Assembly (NCBI GenBank): GCA_945898055.1
Contig: CAMDGV010000053.1
Span: 1-32,239 of the forward strand
Reading direction: 5' to 3'
From: Akkermansia muciniphila
GTDB taxonomy: Bacteria > Verrucomicrobiota > Verrucomicrobiia > Limisphaerales > UBA9464
Length of the DNA stretch: 32,239 nt
Below are positions 1-5,891 of this stretch, in pieces. A program made the translations under genes and the position numbers. Each line of letters starts with the position of its first letter. Position 1 is the stretch's first letter. The notes below the pieces were generated by a model. That model did not search any database and was not told the origin of the DNA. It worked only from the letters and a program-made list of their open reading frames with translations.

Positions 1-363
1 GCCGGACATGGTATGCCGTAGACTGATGCTGTTTCTGGACCGGGCCGGCCACATTGAACTGCCCGCCTCGCGCGCCCAGATGATCAACAGCGCGATCCTG
101 CACCGTCGGGTCCGGGAAGTTGCCGTCGTGGACCAAATCCCGATCGAAGGTTCGCTGGCCTCCCTGGGGCCCGTCGCTCTATCCGCCTGGTCCGCCGTAG
201 CGAAGGCGAGGACCTCTTCGCTCATCTTTTGAGTCGGCACCATTACTTGGGTTACTCCCGGAAGGTGGGGGAACATCTCAAGTACCTAATCCTGGCCGCC
301 GGCCAACCGATCGACTGCTTGGGTTGGAGTTCCGTGCATTCACGAGTAGTCGGTAAGAATTAG
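1..363 (+). pseudogene. DUF4338 / DruA-like protein remnant, frameshifted and truncated
   Basis: Two reading frames joined near position 180 give one DUF4338-like protein. Frame 2 reads VCRRLMLFLDRAGHIELP and then PIEGSLASLGPVAL. Frame 1 continues IRLVRRSEGEDLFAHLLSR, then HHYLGYSRKVGEHLKYLILA and CLGWSSVHSRVVGKN before a TAG at 361-363. The HYLGY...VGEHLKYL block is a hallmark of DUF4338, the family that includes DruA of the Druantia anti-phage system; many homologues lie near mobile elements. The 5' end is outside the window, there is a -1/+2 type frameshift, and the usual C-terminal half is missing. I infer a dead fragment, not a working defence gene. Confidence 0.7.
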
Positions 364-512
364 TCCCAGAGGAGGTGATCGTCCTTGTTTCTGATCAGAA
401 CGCAGAGCCGTAGGAGGTGAGAAAAACCGGGGCGGGTATCGAACTGACTTGAACTCTACCATCGCCACCAAAGCAAGCCCTGCGACTGATCCTCAACTCC
501 CCATTGATTTCA

Positions 513-539
513 GCTCTCGCCTTTTTTAGAGCCGAGAGC
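513..539 (-). terminator. Possible hairpin downstream of the cyclase gene
   Basis: A 7-bp perfect inverted repeat (GCTCTCG at 513-519, CGAGAGC at 533-539) encloses a 13-base loop containing a run of T. It lies about 100 bp past the stop of the minus-strand cyclase gene. There is no clear U-tract after the stem on the minus strand, so a terminator role is weakly supported. The rest of 364-635 shows no gene I trust. Confidence 0.25.
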
Positions 540-635
540 CTACCACCCAGGACACGAAGGGCAGAACTGGCGGCGGAGAAGGGTTGCCGTTCCGCGCGGG
601 CGCAGCCCCGCGACCGATGAGCACTTTTCACCGAG

Positions 636-1658
636 TTAGCCATTCACCCAGTAGGTCGTGATTTCGTGCTCGATGCCCTTGATCTTGATCGGCCCCCGCA
701 CGTCGCACCAGAAGTTGTCCTTCACTAATTCGTAGGTTGCTTGCGAAATCAGGATGCGGCCCGGCTCGGAACCTTGCTCCAGTCGGGAAGCCATGTTCAC
801 TGCGTTCCCCATGATGGTGTAGTTCATCTGCTGCTGCGTGCCAAAATTGCCGACGTGCGCGGGGCCGGAGTTGATGCCCGCGCGGATCTGGATGTCCATG
901 GACGCCGCGCTCTGCATCATCTCGATGGCCATGCGCACGCAGGCCACAGCGTCTTCCTTCACGCCATGGGATTGCGGGTCGCCAAAGAACACCATCACCG
1001 CGTCGCCGATGAACTTGTCGAGCGTGCCGCCGTGCTTGAACACCTGAGCGGCCATTTGCTCACAGTAGCTATTGAACCACCGGGTCAGCTCCTGATCGCC
1101 CAGCTTCTCGGTGCAATTGCTAAAGCCAACGATGTCGGAGAAGAACACCGTCAGCGGCTTCTGCGTGGTCGTCAGCAAGGTGTCTTTCTCGCCCTTGAAG
1201 ATGGCTTGGAAGACGTGCGGGGAGATGTAGCGAGACGCCTTCTGGGTGAGGTCCTCCAAGTCCAGATGCGCCTGCCGCAGCGCGAGGTGCGTGTGGATGC
1301 GCGCAAGCAACTCAGAGGCGTGGAACGGCTTCCCGACATAGTCTACCGCTCCCAGTTCGAAGCCCTTCACGATGTCGTTGGACTCCATGTTGGACGTCAG
1401 GAAGATGATGGGAATGTCTTGCGTCTCTGGGTTGGCCTTGAGTATTTTACAACATTCGTGGCCGTTCATCTCCGGCATCTCCACATCCATTAAGATCAAG
1501 TCTGGCTTGGTCTTTTCGACCACTTGGAGCGCCTGTTTTCCGTTGCGGGCGATGTTGAGCTGATAGCCCTTCTCCTTGAGGATCGTACCGGCCAACTGGA
1601 TGTTTTCTATGACATCATCCACCACCAGAATCCGGGATGACCTACGTGGAGCGTTCAT
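636..1658 (-). CDS. Response regulator with class III adenylate/guanylate cyclase domain
   Basis: A 340-aa two-domain signalling protein. Residues ~9-125 form a receiver domain: acidic pair D14-D15, phospho-acceptor D58 in LILMDVEMPEMNG, T88, and K110 in GKPF. Residues ~165-340 form a class III nucleotide cyclase domain with metal-binding Asp residues in FFSDIVGFSN and DKFIGDAVMVFFG, and the transition-state Asn/Arg in GNAVNMASRLE. Lys in DKFIGD and Thr in YTIMGN fit the adenine-selecting pair, so cAMP is the likelier product (inference). It probably makes cAMP when phosphorylated by a histidine kinase that is not in this window. The ATG at 1658 gives a normal receiver N-terminus; a TTG extension to 1739 adds 27 unlike residues. 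It is the only clearly intact gene among the remnants of the first 2.5 kb. Confidence 0.9.
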   Translation of the reverse strand: MNAPRRSSRILVVDDVIENIQLAGTILKEKGYQLNIARNGKQALQVVEKTKPDLILMDVEMPEMNGHECCKILKANPETQDIPIIFLTSNMESNDIVKGFELGAVDYVGKPFHASELLARIHTHLALRQAHLDLEDLTQKASRYISPHVFQAIFKGEKDTLLTTTQKPLTVFFSDIVGFSNCTEKLGDQELTRWFNSYCEQMAAQVFKHGGTLDKFIGDAVMVFFGDPQSHGVKEDAVACVRMAIEMMQSAASMDIQIRAGINSGPAHVGNFGTQQQMNYTIMGNAVNMASRLEQGSEPGRILISQATYELVKDNFWCDVRGPIKIKGIEHEITTYWVNG

Positions 1659-1795
1659 AAAATGCGGAAGGTTTGCACCGGAGTCGTTGGAAGCAGCTGT
1701 TCGGAATGGTTGAGGCCCATACAATAAGATATCGCGCAATTAAGAACGTATTGGGTGAGCTTGGCGAGTAAAGTTAATCCAACGGCGCGGACGGC

Positions 1796-2240
1796 ACAAA
1801 ACAGTTTCACCTCGCGGTGGAAACGCCGGTTGGTAACCTTGTCGCGGGTAGGCAATGGCTGCAGGCGACGTTTGCCAACCTTTTTAACCGGCTGCGGGGC
1901 GAACGCGGTCACCTGTTTCAGGGGCGCTACAAGGCGTTGCTGGTCGAGCTAGGCTGGCCGCTCGGCGCTCAGGCATTTAAGATGACCCTGGTCAAGGACC
2001 ACACTCGGTCGACAACGAGCCGAGGGTCGGAGGCCAGCGGGGCGCGGGAAATCTGCGAGGCACAATGGGCCGAACTTCTGGGGCGCGGTTGCCGCGTGTT
2101 ACGACACGAACTCACGGCGGCGCCCCGACCCCAAAATCAGCCGACTGGAAAGTGGCGGCCGCGGTGTTCTTGAAGCGCCGCACCTAGGCTAGCACCGGGT
2201 GGCTCGCACGGGAGTTGCGATGGACGTGGCCGCTTTCCGT
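1796..2240 (+). pseudogene. REP-associated tyrosine transposase (RAYT, Y1_Tnp) remnant
   Basis: The plus strand reads FHLAVETPVGNLVAGRQWLQ, then FANLFNRLRGERGHLFQGRY and KALLVE. These are characteristic of RAYT/IS200-like transposases of Verrucomicrobia, which handle single-stranded REP DNA with a catalytic Tyr. The segment that normally follows (HLNPVRAG region) is deleted, and the reading jumps to LGWPLGAQAFKMTLVKDHT. A later frame carries the typical tail KSADWKVAAAVFLKRR, interrupted by TAG. The N-terminal HUH part is missing upstream of 1796. The deletion, frame change and stop show a dead copy. Confidence 0.7.
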
Positions 2241-2704
2241 GGAATTACCGTGATGGCGTCGAGTTTCCGGCCGGCAGCATAGACATCGATCTCCGAGAGG
2301 AAACCGCTCCGACTCCACTCGGGTTTGTTCGCTGACAGGTCAAACAGCGATACTGACCGATCAAACCGTTCCGGGAGTGGATGCGCGAACCGTGCTTGCC
2401 GCCTTCTCCCAAAGCCAACGGATCGACTTTGGCAACCTCCCGCCAACTCTTGGAGAGATCGGCGGCCTCAGTCATCGGAGCAGATTCGGCATCCGACGCC
2501 CACAGCGTGTAGCGTTGAGACGACAGCGCGCCCGACTACCAGATATAGACGTTGACCTTGGAGATGCGGGTGTTTCGACCGAAATCCACGAGCACACGCG
2601 CATTCCCTTTCGTGTCGAACCACGTGCTGTTGGCCGAATCGTCGCCGCTTGTGGCAAACTTTCCATCATTCAGTCGTGGCAGATTGAAACCACGTGCGCC
2701 CGCA
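2190..2704 (-). pseudogene. Discoidin-like (F5/8 type C) domain protein remnant
   Basis: On the minus strand one frame reads GFNLPRLNDGKFATSGDDSA, then NSTWFDTKGNARVLVDFG and ISKVNVYIW. It then meets an in-frame TAG near 2536 and resumes as SGALSSQRYTLWASDAESAP. A frame change leads to RFAHPLPERFDRSVSLFDLS and GFLSEIDVYAAGRKLD. The order (DG...T.G, VDFG..ISKVNVY, R.TLWAS, SEIDVYA) fits a galactose-binding/discoidin-like beta-sandwich common in exported verrucomicrobial proteins. It is broken by at least one stop and one frameshift, and it abuts the thrC remnant directly. Confidence 0.5.
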
Positions 2705-2950
2705 CAGCATGGCTTCAAACTCGCGCAGGCTAGGCTTGATTTCGCGCGTCTTGCCGACGTGGCCCACGACCGCATCGAGCGTCTTCAAGCCGTTGCCGGC
2801 TATGCAGAGGACCTCAGAGCCATTCGCCGGAATTTTGCCCGAGGCAATGAGTTCCTTGGCCACGCCCACGGTCACACCGTCCGCTGGCGTGCCAATGGCG
2901 AGGGATTTCGCAATTACCCTCCGCATCAAAAAAGCAATTTTCTATCAATT
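2705..2950 (-). pseudogene. thrC: Threonine synthase (thrC) 3'-end remnant, copy A
   Basis: The minus strand encodes RRVIAKSLAIGTPADG joined to GVTVGVAKELIASGKIPANG, then NGLKTLDAV and IKPSLREFEAML. These match the C-terminal end of threonine synthase, the PLP enzyme that turns O-phosphohomoserine into threonine: LAIG.PADG.YAL...GGVTV..LK.L...GNGLKT.DAV...LREFEALL. The PLP-lysine half is absent, and the middle is deleted (about 49 bp more than in copy B). It cannot be functional. It shares the sequence from 2742 to 2950 with copy B at 5568-5825, including about 20 bp beyond the homology to thrC. Confidence 0.65.
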
Positions 2951-3040
2951 GGACGCTACGCGGTTTACTTTTTAAATGTTTCTATTCGCACTGTCCGCCC
3001 ACTAACGCAAAACCCGTGTTAACTGATATTTCCGAGTGGT

Positions 3041-3047
3041 GTCTAAC
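3041..3047 (-). other. Possible integron-type core site (R'-like GTTAGAC)
   Basis: The minus strand reads CATCTTTCGTTAGAC, matching the GTTRRRY core of attC right ends. The TAG inside it is the stop codon of the 104-aa ORF. I could not find the partner RYYYAAC half at normal distance, so this is only a motif match, supported by similar sites at 4947 and 5515 in the same orientation. Confidence 0.25.
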
Positions 3048-3357
3048 GAAAGATGCGGAGGCCTTTGCACTCTGCGGTCAGCGAAGCCATGGCTGTGGGT
3101 GCGTGCCTATGGATAAATGCAATCTTGCGGGCAATTTCTTCGCGTGTATACAGACGGCTCTTATCGCGATCTGCACTGAATGGTGAGATTTCCGAAATGG
3201 GTGCATCGGGATTCTCGCTCCAGCGCCTCAAGAGGATGTCGATGCCTTGAATTTTGAACAGCATAGATCGTTGGTTGGATGACTGATAGGAACTGATAGG
3301 AATTTGCTTTCTGGACGCTACGCGGTTCAGGGAGAATTGCTTTTGCGTCGGGTTCAT
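3043..3357 (-). CDS. Hypothetical protein, 104 aa
   Basis: No family recognised. The ATG at 3357 is preceded by AAAGGA at SD distance. The protein is basic at the N-terminus and has a plausible helical end (LYTREEIARKIAFIHRHAP). The frame stays open upstream to 3594, but that extension runs through an antisense transposase stub and is unlikely to be coding. The 15-mer GGACGCTACGCGGTT inside this ORF (3313-3327) recurs at 2951-2965 beside the thrC remnant, so part of the ORF may be repeat-derived. It lies in the candidate cassette region, on the same strand as its neighbours. Confidence 0.35.
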   Translation of the reverse strand: MNPTQKQFSLNRVASRKQIPISSYQSSNQRSMLFKIQGIDILLRRWSENPDAPISEISPFSADRDKSRLYTREEIARKIAFIHRHAPTAMASLTAECKGLRIFR

Positions 3358-3562
3358 CTCGATTCCTTTCTGCGCCTTTTTGAGGGCATGGCAAAGGCTT
3401 TTTAAAGCCACGCTGCGCGGTGTCCTTGCCGTGTTTGCTGAACACGGTTGTGGGAATGGCCGGCGCCTTCGGTGTAGGGCAAACTTGCCGGGGGTGACGT
3501 GACTGCGTTTTTTCGGGCCGTGTGAAGTGTTAGTCTGGGGCCAACAAAGAAAGGCAACAGAC

Positions 3563-3602
3563 ATGAAAGGCAAGCGGTATACGACCGAAGACAAGATTCG
3601 GA
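3563..3602 (+). mobile_element. IS3-type transposase OrfA stub
   Basis: ATG at 3563, preceded by AAAGAAAGG, reads MKGKRYTTEDKIRI. This is the usual beginning of IS3-family OrfA (helix-turn-helix subunit), which normally continues into an AD.GK...CREHNIS-type sequence. Here homology ends abruptly at about 3602, where the 3' end of the antisense superoxide dismutase gene begins. TGAAGTGTTAGTCTGGGGCC at 3524-3543 could be the left terminal repeat (inference). The rest of the element is gone, so this is a deletion scar. Confidence 0.5.
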
Positions 3603-3603
3603 T

Positions 3604-4329
3604 TTACTTCGGCTGCTTGGTGACGGATTGGAACCGGCGGTTGGCCTCGGACCAATCAATGAACTGAAGGAATTTCTGCGCGTAGTCCGCTTTGCGATTC
3701 TGGTAATCGATGTAGAAAGCGTGTTCGTAAGTATCGATGACCACGAGCGGAACCGACATCCAGAGCGGCCCGTGCGCGTGTTCGTCGCTGATGAGATTGT
3801 ACAGCCTGCCGTTGACCGGATGCACCACCAGCATCGCCCAACCCGCGGCGGCCTTTGCGCTAGCGAGGAAATCGTCCGCCCATTTCTCGATCGAACCGAA
3901 CCGTTTCTCAATCGCACTGCGGATGGCGGGCGCAGGGTCGTTGGCCTTGAGCGCCAAGCCGTCGAAATAAAGCTCGTGGAGAATCACGCTGTTGCCACGG
4001 CTTGATTTCTGCCGCTGGAGCGTCTCGAAAGCCGCTGCGTCCAGCACCTTGGTTTTAGCAAACTGCTCCTCGAACTGTTTTTCGATGCCGACAAACGCCT
4101 TGAGCGCGCCGCCATAATGCGCGGTGTGATGCGGTGCCACCTGCGCGGCGCTGAGGAAACCGGGGATCTCCCGATGACGGACCGGCTTGGGCGTGCCGGT
4201 GATGAGTCCGCTCCCCGCGGAAAGCGAATCGGGCGACTCCTGCGCGGTGTCCGCGCCCGGAACGAGCAGCTAGCCAGCGAACGCCCCCGAGGATGCAAAG
4301 AGAAAGTTCCGTCGAGAGGTCGTACTCAT
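3604..4329 (-). pseudogene. Fe/Mn superoxide dismutase with Tat signal, interrupted by in-frame TAG
   Basis: From ATG 4329 (AGGA about 8 nt upstream) the frame reads MSTTSRRNFLFASSGAFAG, a classic twin-arginine signal, and then meets TAG at codon 20 (4270-4272). The same frame continues without further damage for 221 codons of a Fe/Mn superoxide dismutase. The metal-binding region shows His residues in PHHTAHYGG and in ILHELYFDGL, and the C-terminal Asp and His in VIDTYEHAFYIDY, where Tyr replaces the usual Trp of DxWEH. SOD converts superoxide to peroxide and oxygen; the Tat signal implies export of the folded enzyme. A GTG at 4140 could start a cytosolic 178-aa form that keeps the ligands but lacks the signal. 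It may be a fresh pseudogene, a read-through gene or a sequencing error. Confidence 0.75.
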
Positions 4330-4358
4330 AGATTGATTCCTGGAGAGTGTGCGAGAAC

Positions 4359-4452
4359 GCCGAACGACCCCAAGCCCAGCGACCCAACCCAGGAGGACGT
4401 TCGATTGTAACCTGGACGCGATGGCCGGCCTCGCTGCAGCGCCTGGTTAGGC
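4359..4452 (-). other. Candidate attC site following the toxin-antitoxin genes
   Basis: On the minus strand the element runs from R''-like GCCTAAC (4452-4446) to R'-like GTTCGGC (4365-4359), 94 bp in all. Just inside the ends, CGCTGCAGCGA and TCGCTGGGCTTGG can pair over CAGCGA/TCGCTG with an unpaired base, as expected of L''/L' of an integron attC. It begins 8 bp after the toxin stop and ends 30 bp before the SOD start, which is where a cassette boundary should be. No integron integrase is visible, so identification rests on sequence pattern only. Confidence 0.45.
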
Positions 4453-4459
4453 GTTGCGG

Positions 4460-4726
4460 CTATTCGCGATAAACGTCCTTCCGGTGCCGGACGCGCTGAA
4501 CCTCGATAATCCGTGACTCCGCGAAAACCTCGTAGATGACGCGGTAATCTCCGACGCGAATCCTGCATGTCCGCTCGGAGCCGGAAAGCTTCTGCGAGCC
4601 GTGTGGCAGAGCGTCGTCGGCAAGCTCGCCGACCGCAGAAACGACATGAGCTACCTCCTGACGCGGTAAGTTCCGAAGGTCTTTCTTGGTCGAGTTGCGC
4701 CATTGAATCTTAAAACGGTCCATCAT
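4460..4726 (-). CDS. RelE/ParE-family toxin of a type II toxin-antitoxin pair
   Basis: An 88-aa protein with the family's length and typical C-terminal signature: CRIRVGDYRVIYEV, then EVQRVRHRKDVYRE. RelE-like members cut mRNA on the ribosome and ParE-like members poison gyrase; sequence alone does not say which. The N-terminal FKIQWRNSTKKDLRNLP is the usual first strand and helix. The start at 4726 overlaps the end of the antitoxin gene by 17 bp, so the two are translationally coupled; a second ATG follows directly. Antitoxin-first order and overlap are normal for such pairs. The stop lies 8 bp before the candidate attC site, which fits the known abundance of such modules in integron cassettes. 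Confidence 0.85.
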   Translation of the reverse strand: MMDRFKIQWRNSTKKDLRNLPRQEVAHVVSAVGELADDALPHGSQKLSGSERTCRIRVGDYRVIYEVFAESRIIEVQRVRHRKDVYRE

Positions 4727-4898
4727 GCTTCAGGTCGGCAATGAATTGGTCGTGAGGAATCACCGGTTCGTCGCGTCGCTCGGCGACTACTGCCAAGTCG
4801 TCCAAATCTTCGAGGAGCTTCTCGTAGTCTTTGATTGGAAGAACGACGGCAGTGCGCTCGCCGCGGTCGTCAGTGAGGTATTGAAGTGTCTGGCCCAT
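4710..4898 (-). CDS. Antitoxin of a type II pair (Phd/YefM or RelB-like)
   Basis: A 62-aa acidic protein: MGQTLQYLTDDRGERTAVVL, then PIKDYEKLLEDLDDLAVVAE. This is the common short antitoxin pattern that precedes RelE-like toxins: an N-terminal strand-helix segment that binds operator DNA, then an acidic toxin-binding helix. It overlaps the toxin gene by 17 bp. Such antitoxins usually repress their own promoter together with the toxin. No strong SD precedes the ATG; the 54-bp leader begins at the candidate cassette junction TTAGGC (4952). Confidence 0.8.
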   Translation of the reverse strand: MGQTLQYLTDDRGERTAVVLPIKDYEKLLEDLDDLAVVAERRDEPVIPHDQFIADLKHDGPF

Positions 4899-4946
4899 GG
4901 AGAAAGGCTACGCCGCCGTTTCCGAGTGTCGAGCGCGCGTAGTGCC

Positions 4947-5054
4947 GCCTAACGACCCAAGCTCAGCAATCAACATCTCCGGTTCCACAACTTGGCTGCT
5001 CCCCACGCTCCGAAGAGTAATCCAAATGCTGGAGCCACTCGGTAGTGGTCGGGC
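4947..5054 (-). other. Candidate attC right end (GTTAGGC) with degenerate left end
   Basis: On the minus strand GCTGAGCTTGGGTC followed by GTTAGGC (4953-4947) closely resembles the end of the site at 4359-4452 (GCTGGGCTTGGGGTC then GTTCGGC). A possible degenerate R'' (GCCCGAC) is at 5054-5048, but its inner arm pairs poorly. The right half is therefore convincing as a repeat, the left half is not. It separates the two-ORF unit above from the toxin-antitoxin unit below. Confidence 0.35.
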
Positions 5055-5161
5055 TGCAAAATCAGTGGATGGAATCCCTGTATGAAGTCAAACACGCTGC
5101 GGCAACACAAATCGTGAGTGAGCGAAATCCTCGCATCATTCTTCTCCATCTGAACCATCAT
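4970..5161 (-). CDS. Hypothetical small protein, up to 63 aa
   Basis: No family recognised. The start region overlaps the end of the preceding 121-aa ORF (ATG 5161, or 5149 for a 59-aa form), suggesting translational coupling. The C-terminal half has a short hydrophobic stretch (APAFGLLFGAWGAAKLW) ending in basic residues, so membrane contact is possible. Its stop codon lies directly before the attC-like right end, and the ORF covers the possible left half of that site. It may therefore be only the coding-looking part of a recombination site. Confidence 0.35.
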   Translation of the reverse strand: MMVQMEKNDARISLTHDLCCRSVFDFIQGFHPLILQPDHYRVAPAFGLLFGAWGAAKLWNRRC

Positions 5162-5501
5162 AAACGACTTCTGCGCTCTCCCGGTCGATAATCATGACCT
5201 GTTCAGCACCGAGGTAGCCTAACCTACGATTTTTGTTCGAATAATGGGCGTACCAGTAAGTGCGGTTCGGAGGAATCGGACCACGATTGTAGCCAAGGCA
5301 TCGAATCGAGTACGGGGCATCCAAAATCCCCAGCGAATCCAAGTTTGGAATGGCCAGCAGCCTCTGTCTTACGGCGTCACTGACTACAAGCGCGGTCTCC
5401 ACACGCTGATAACTCTCGTAACTCACACTGCCATCGGATGAAAATGTCGTCGAACGTTTCTCTCTGTAAACGCTGAAGTCGATTGGTGGTTTTGAGGGCA
5501 T
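5136..5501 (-). CDS. Hypothetical protein, 121 aa
   Basis: No family recognised. The protein is soluble, with ordinary composition and no signal peptide: MPSKPPIDFSVYREKRSTTF at the start, an aromatic-rich middle (NRTYWYAHYSNKNRRLGYLG) and an acidic end. The ATG lies 19 nt after the core-site cleavage point (TTAGAC at 5520-5515). There is no SD, which is common for integron cassette genes. The next small ORF overlaps its 3' end. Orientation matches the SOD and toxin-antitoxin genes. Confidence 0.55.
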   Translation of the reverse strand: MPSKPPIDFSVYREKRSTTFSSDGSVSYESYQRVETALVVSDAVRQRLLAIPNLDSLGILDAPYSIRCLGYNRGPIPPNRTYWYAHYSNKNRRLGYLGAEQVMIIDRESAEVVYDGSDGEE

Positions 5502-5514
5502 GGTGCGTAATGCG

Positions 5515-5521
5515 GTCTAAC
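5515..5521 (-). other. Possible integron core site (GTTAGAC) next to the thrC fossil
   Basis: The minus strand reads ATACCCTGCGTTAGAC. A matching GGGTAT lies 14 bases earlier (5550-5545), giving a short stem. Beyond it the sequence switches to the thrC remnant, as if the outer half of the site had been replaced. This is a motif match only. Confidence 0.3.
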
Positions 5522-5567
5522 GCAGGGTATGGTCAAGCGATTCGATACCCACGCGTCAAAATCAAAC

Positions 5568-5825
5568 TCGCGCGTCTTGCCGACGTGGCCCACGACCGCA
5601 TCGAGCGTCTTCAAGCCGTTGCCGACTGTGCAGACGACCTCAGGACCCTTCGCCGGAATTTTGCCTGAGGCAATGAGTTCCATGGCCGCGCCCACGGTCA
5701 CACCGCCCGCTGCGCTGCCGGTTTTCTTCCGCACGCGCAAGGCGTAGAAGCCGTCCGCTGGCGTGCCAATGGCGAGGGATTTCGCAATTACCCTCCGCTT
5801 CAAAAAAAGCAATTTCCTATCAATT
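5568..5825 (-). pseudogene. thrC: Threonine synthase (thrC) 3'-end remnant, copy B
   Basis: The minus strand encodes RRVIAKSLAIGTPADGFYAL, then RVRKKTGSAAGGVTVGAAME and VVCTVGNGLKTLDAV. This is again the C-terminal region of threonine synthase. About 25 residues normally between the YAL and GGVTV blocks are missing here; copy A at 2742-2950 lacks a further ~49 bp. The reading frame diverges after KTRE. Both copies begin at the same non-thrC junction (a poly-A/T and CAATTT.CTATCAATT stretch), so they descend from one already truncated fragment that was then duplicated about 2.8 kb apart in direct orientation. Confidence 0.65.
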
Positions 5826-5891
5826 TGAATGTCCGTTTTACTCTTGCTCATAAAGGTATCGCCACCTCTTCATTTCCAGCAGGATTCGCGC

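Noticed and set aside
430-480. tRNA-like T-arm motif (GTTCGATACCCGCC on the minus strand)
   Set aside because: No matching acceptor stem, D-arm or anticodon arm could be folded around it.
395-643. 82-codon minus-strand ORF overlapping the cyclase stop
   Set aside because: No family, Arg/Ser/Ala-rich, no SD; the overlap with the cyclase stop could suggest coupling but composition does not support coding.
741-1493. 250-codon plus-strand ORF
   Set aside because: It is antisense to the receiver-cyclase gene, and its His/Arg/Val-rich composition is what a GC-rich shadow frame gives.
3402-3917. 171-codon minus ORF across the IS stub and SOD
   Set aside because: Ser/Arg-rich shadow frame of the SOD gene.
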